Source: Treponema sp. UBA4328 (lineage in GTDB: Bacteria > Spirochaetota > Spirochaetia > Treponematales > Treponemataceae). From it: DNA of 6,170 bases. The stretch lies in the NCBI GenBank assembly GCA_002394465.1, contig DGTU01000184.1:1-6170 (forward strand), written 5' to 3'. Numbering within the stretch: the first letter of the stretch is position 1; every line of letters begins with the position of its first letter. Below are positions 4,862-6,170 of this stretch, piece after piece. The position numbers and the translations under genes are program-made. Under the pieces are notes generated by a model. It ran no database searches and was not told the origin of the DNA. It worked only from the letters and a program-made list of their open reading frames with translations.

Positions 4862-6170
4862 ATGAGAAACGGATTTGATAATGAAAAGTATCTGCGGATA
4901 CAGTCGGAACACATTAAGGAACGGATCGCTCATTTCGGCGATAAACTTTATCTGGAATTTGGCGGCAAATTATTTGATGATTACCATGCAAGCCGCGTTC
5001 TTCCGGGATTCCAGCCGGATTCAAAACTTAAAATGCTCATGCAGCTCGCTGACGTGGCGGAAATCGTCATCGTAATCAGTGCAGTTGATATCGAAAAGAA
5101 CAAGGTCCGCGGTGACCTTGGAATTACCTATGACAAGGATGTTCTCCGTCTTCGCGATGAGTTTATGAACAGGGGACTTTACGTCGGTTCAGTCGTCATC
5201 ACTCACTATGACGGTCAGGACAGTGCAAAGGCCTTCGCAAAACGCCTTAAAAAACTCGGCATAAAATCTTATTTCCATTACATGATTGAAGGCTATCCGA
5301 ACAACGTTGCCCTCATTGACAGCGATAAAGGCTACGGCAAAAACGATTATGTTGAAACTTCGCGTCCTCTTGTAGTAATCACGGCTCCAGGACCTGGAAG
5401 CGGTAAAATGGCTGTCTGCCTGAGCCAGCTTTACAACGAAAACAAAAGGGGAGTGAAGGCAGGCTATGCCAAATTTGAAACTTTTCCTATCTGGAACCTC
5501 CCGCTCAAGCATCCGGTAAACATTGCCTACGAAGCTGCTACAGCCGACCTGAATGACGTAAACATGATTGACCCGTGGCATCTTGAAGCATATGGAAAGA
5601 CTACCGTTAACTACAACCGCGATATTGAGATTTATCCTGTACTTGATGCAATTTTCAAGGGTATTTACGGCGAAAATCCATATAAATCACCGACAGACAT
5701 GGGCGTAAACATGGCCGGAAACTGCATCATTGATGATGAAGCGTGCCGCTATGCTTCGAACCAGGAAATCATACGCCGCTACTATACGGCACTCTGTAAT
5801 CTTGCAGAAGGAAAGGCAAACGAAAGCGAAGTAAACAAGCTTTCCCTCCTGATGCAGCAGTCACAGCTCAAGCCTGAAGACAGAAAGGTTGCCGTTGCAG
5901 CAAATGAACGCGGTGCAAAATCCGGTGTTCCTGCTGCTGCAATTGAACTTGAAGACGGAACCATTATTACTTCAGAAACTTCAGCCCTGCTTGGAACCTG
6001 TGCTGCACTTATCCTTAATGCGACAAAACATCTTGCCGGAATCGACCACAAGGTTAAGCTGATTTCAAAGGATATGATTGAACCGATCCAGAACATGAAG
6101 GTTAATTACCTTAAAGGAAACAATCCGCGCCTTCATACGGATGAAGTTCTTGTTGCACTTGCAATGCTTT
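4862..6170 (+). CDS. DUF1846 family protein (partial, C-terminus beyond window)
   Basis: This gene belongs to the DUF1846 family, present in many Firmicutes, treponemes and actinobacteria, with structures solved but no settled function known to me. The 436 visible residues cover most of a protein usually near 500 residues. The N-terminus has the family hallmark FDNEKYLRIQSEHI (5-18) and KLYLEFGGKLF (28-38) with YHASRVLPGF (41-50). A glycine-rich P-loop-like segment, APGPGSGK (175-182), follows a beta-strand (LVVIT). It lacks the first Gly of a strict Walker A, and Met follows the Lys where Ser or Thr is usual, so nucleotide binding is only a suggestion. AKFETFPIWNLPLKHPVN and the MIDPWHLEAYG block follow. 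The reading frame is open to the window edge with no break. The start at 4862 is chosen because family similarity begins there, although no Shine-Dalgarno site precedes it. Confidence 0.92.
   Translation, partial: MRNGFDNEKYLRIQSEHIKERIAHFGDKLYLEFGGKLFDDYHASRVLPGFQPDSKLKMLMQLADVAEIVIVISAVDIEKNKVRGDLGITYDKDVLRLRDEFMNRGLYVGSVVITHYDGQDSAKAFAKRLKKLGIKSYFHYMIEGYPNNVALIDSDKGYGKNDYVETSRPLVVITAPGPGSGKMAVCLSQLYNENKRGVKAGYAKFETFPIWNLPLKHPVNIAYEAATADLNDVNMIDPWHLEAYGKTTVNYNRDIEIYPVLDAIFKGIYGENPYKSPTDMGVNMAGNCIIDDEACRYASNQEIIRRYYTALCNLAEGKANESEVNKLSLLMQQSQLKPEDRKVAVAANERGAKSGVPAAAIELEDGTIITSETSALLGTCAALILNATKHLAGIDHKVKLISKDMIEPIQNMKVNYLKGNNPRLHTDEVLVALAML

Noticed and set aside
5189..6096. Minus-strand open frames of 130 and 104 codons under the DUF1846 gene
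   Set aside because: The plus-strand DUF1846 frame is continuous and conserved here. The antisense frames are shadows.

Overview
The window looks like chromosomal DNA from an anaerobic bacterium of moderate GC content. A spirochaete of the Treponema type or a related Firmicute-like lineage fits best. This rests on recognising the protein families (a DUF1846 protein, a lipoprotein solute-binding protein, a two-permease amino-acid importer), not on any search. No mobile element, CRISPR array, tRNA or rRNA was seen.

Left part, minus strand (2716 down to 1): a polar amino-acid ABC importer operon in the order lipoprotein solute-binding protein, permease, permease, ATPase. The ATPase is cut by the window edge just after Walker B. 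The last two junctions are ATGA stop/start overlaps with good Shine-Dalgarno sites, so the operon is tightly coupled. Family resemblance points to a cystine-type (Tcy-like) or other polar amino-acid importer.

Control region of the importer (2717-3056, minus strand): this stretch has no conventional gene but much signal. A near-consensus sigma-70 promoter (TTGACT, 17 bp, TATAGT) lies inside a perfect inverted repeat with 12-bp arms, which looks like an operator. A related palindrome lies just after the predicted transcription start. The roughly 270-nt leader then carries a well-placed Shine-Dalgarno site and a 25-codon ORF ending in Met-Cys-Leu-Cys-Pro, a candidate cysteine-sensing leader peptide.

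Middle (3057-3630): a minus-strand gene for a 138-residue helical protein of unknown function, divergent from a plus-strand class III aminotransferase gene. The space between them holds a 37-bp nearly perfect palindrome. It can be read as two ARG boxes 21 bp apart (the ArgR hexamer spacing), and it contains a TATAAT on each strand.

Right part, plus strand: a complete acetylornithine aminotransferase gene (argD), whose assignment is supported by the ARG-box operator. It is followed by a DUF1846 gene that runs off the window. The DUF1846 gene has its own TATAAT about 12 bp before its ATG and no Shine-Dalgarno site, so it is probably made from a leaderless or near-leaderless mRNA.

Overall the window joins amino-acid uptake and arginine/ornithine biosynthesis. 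Most of the new information is in the two intergenic control regions.
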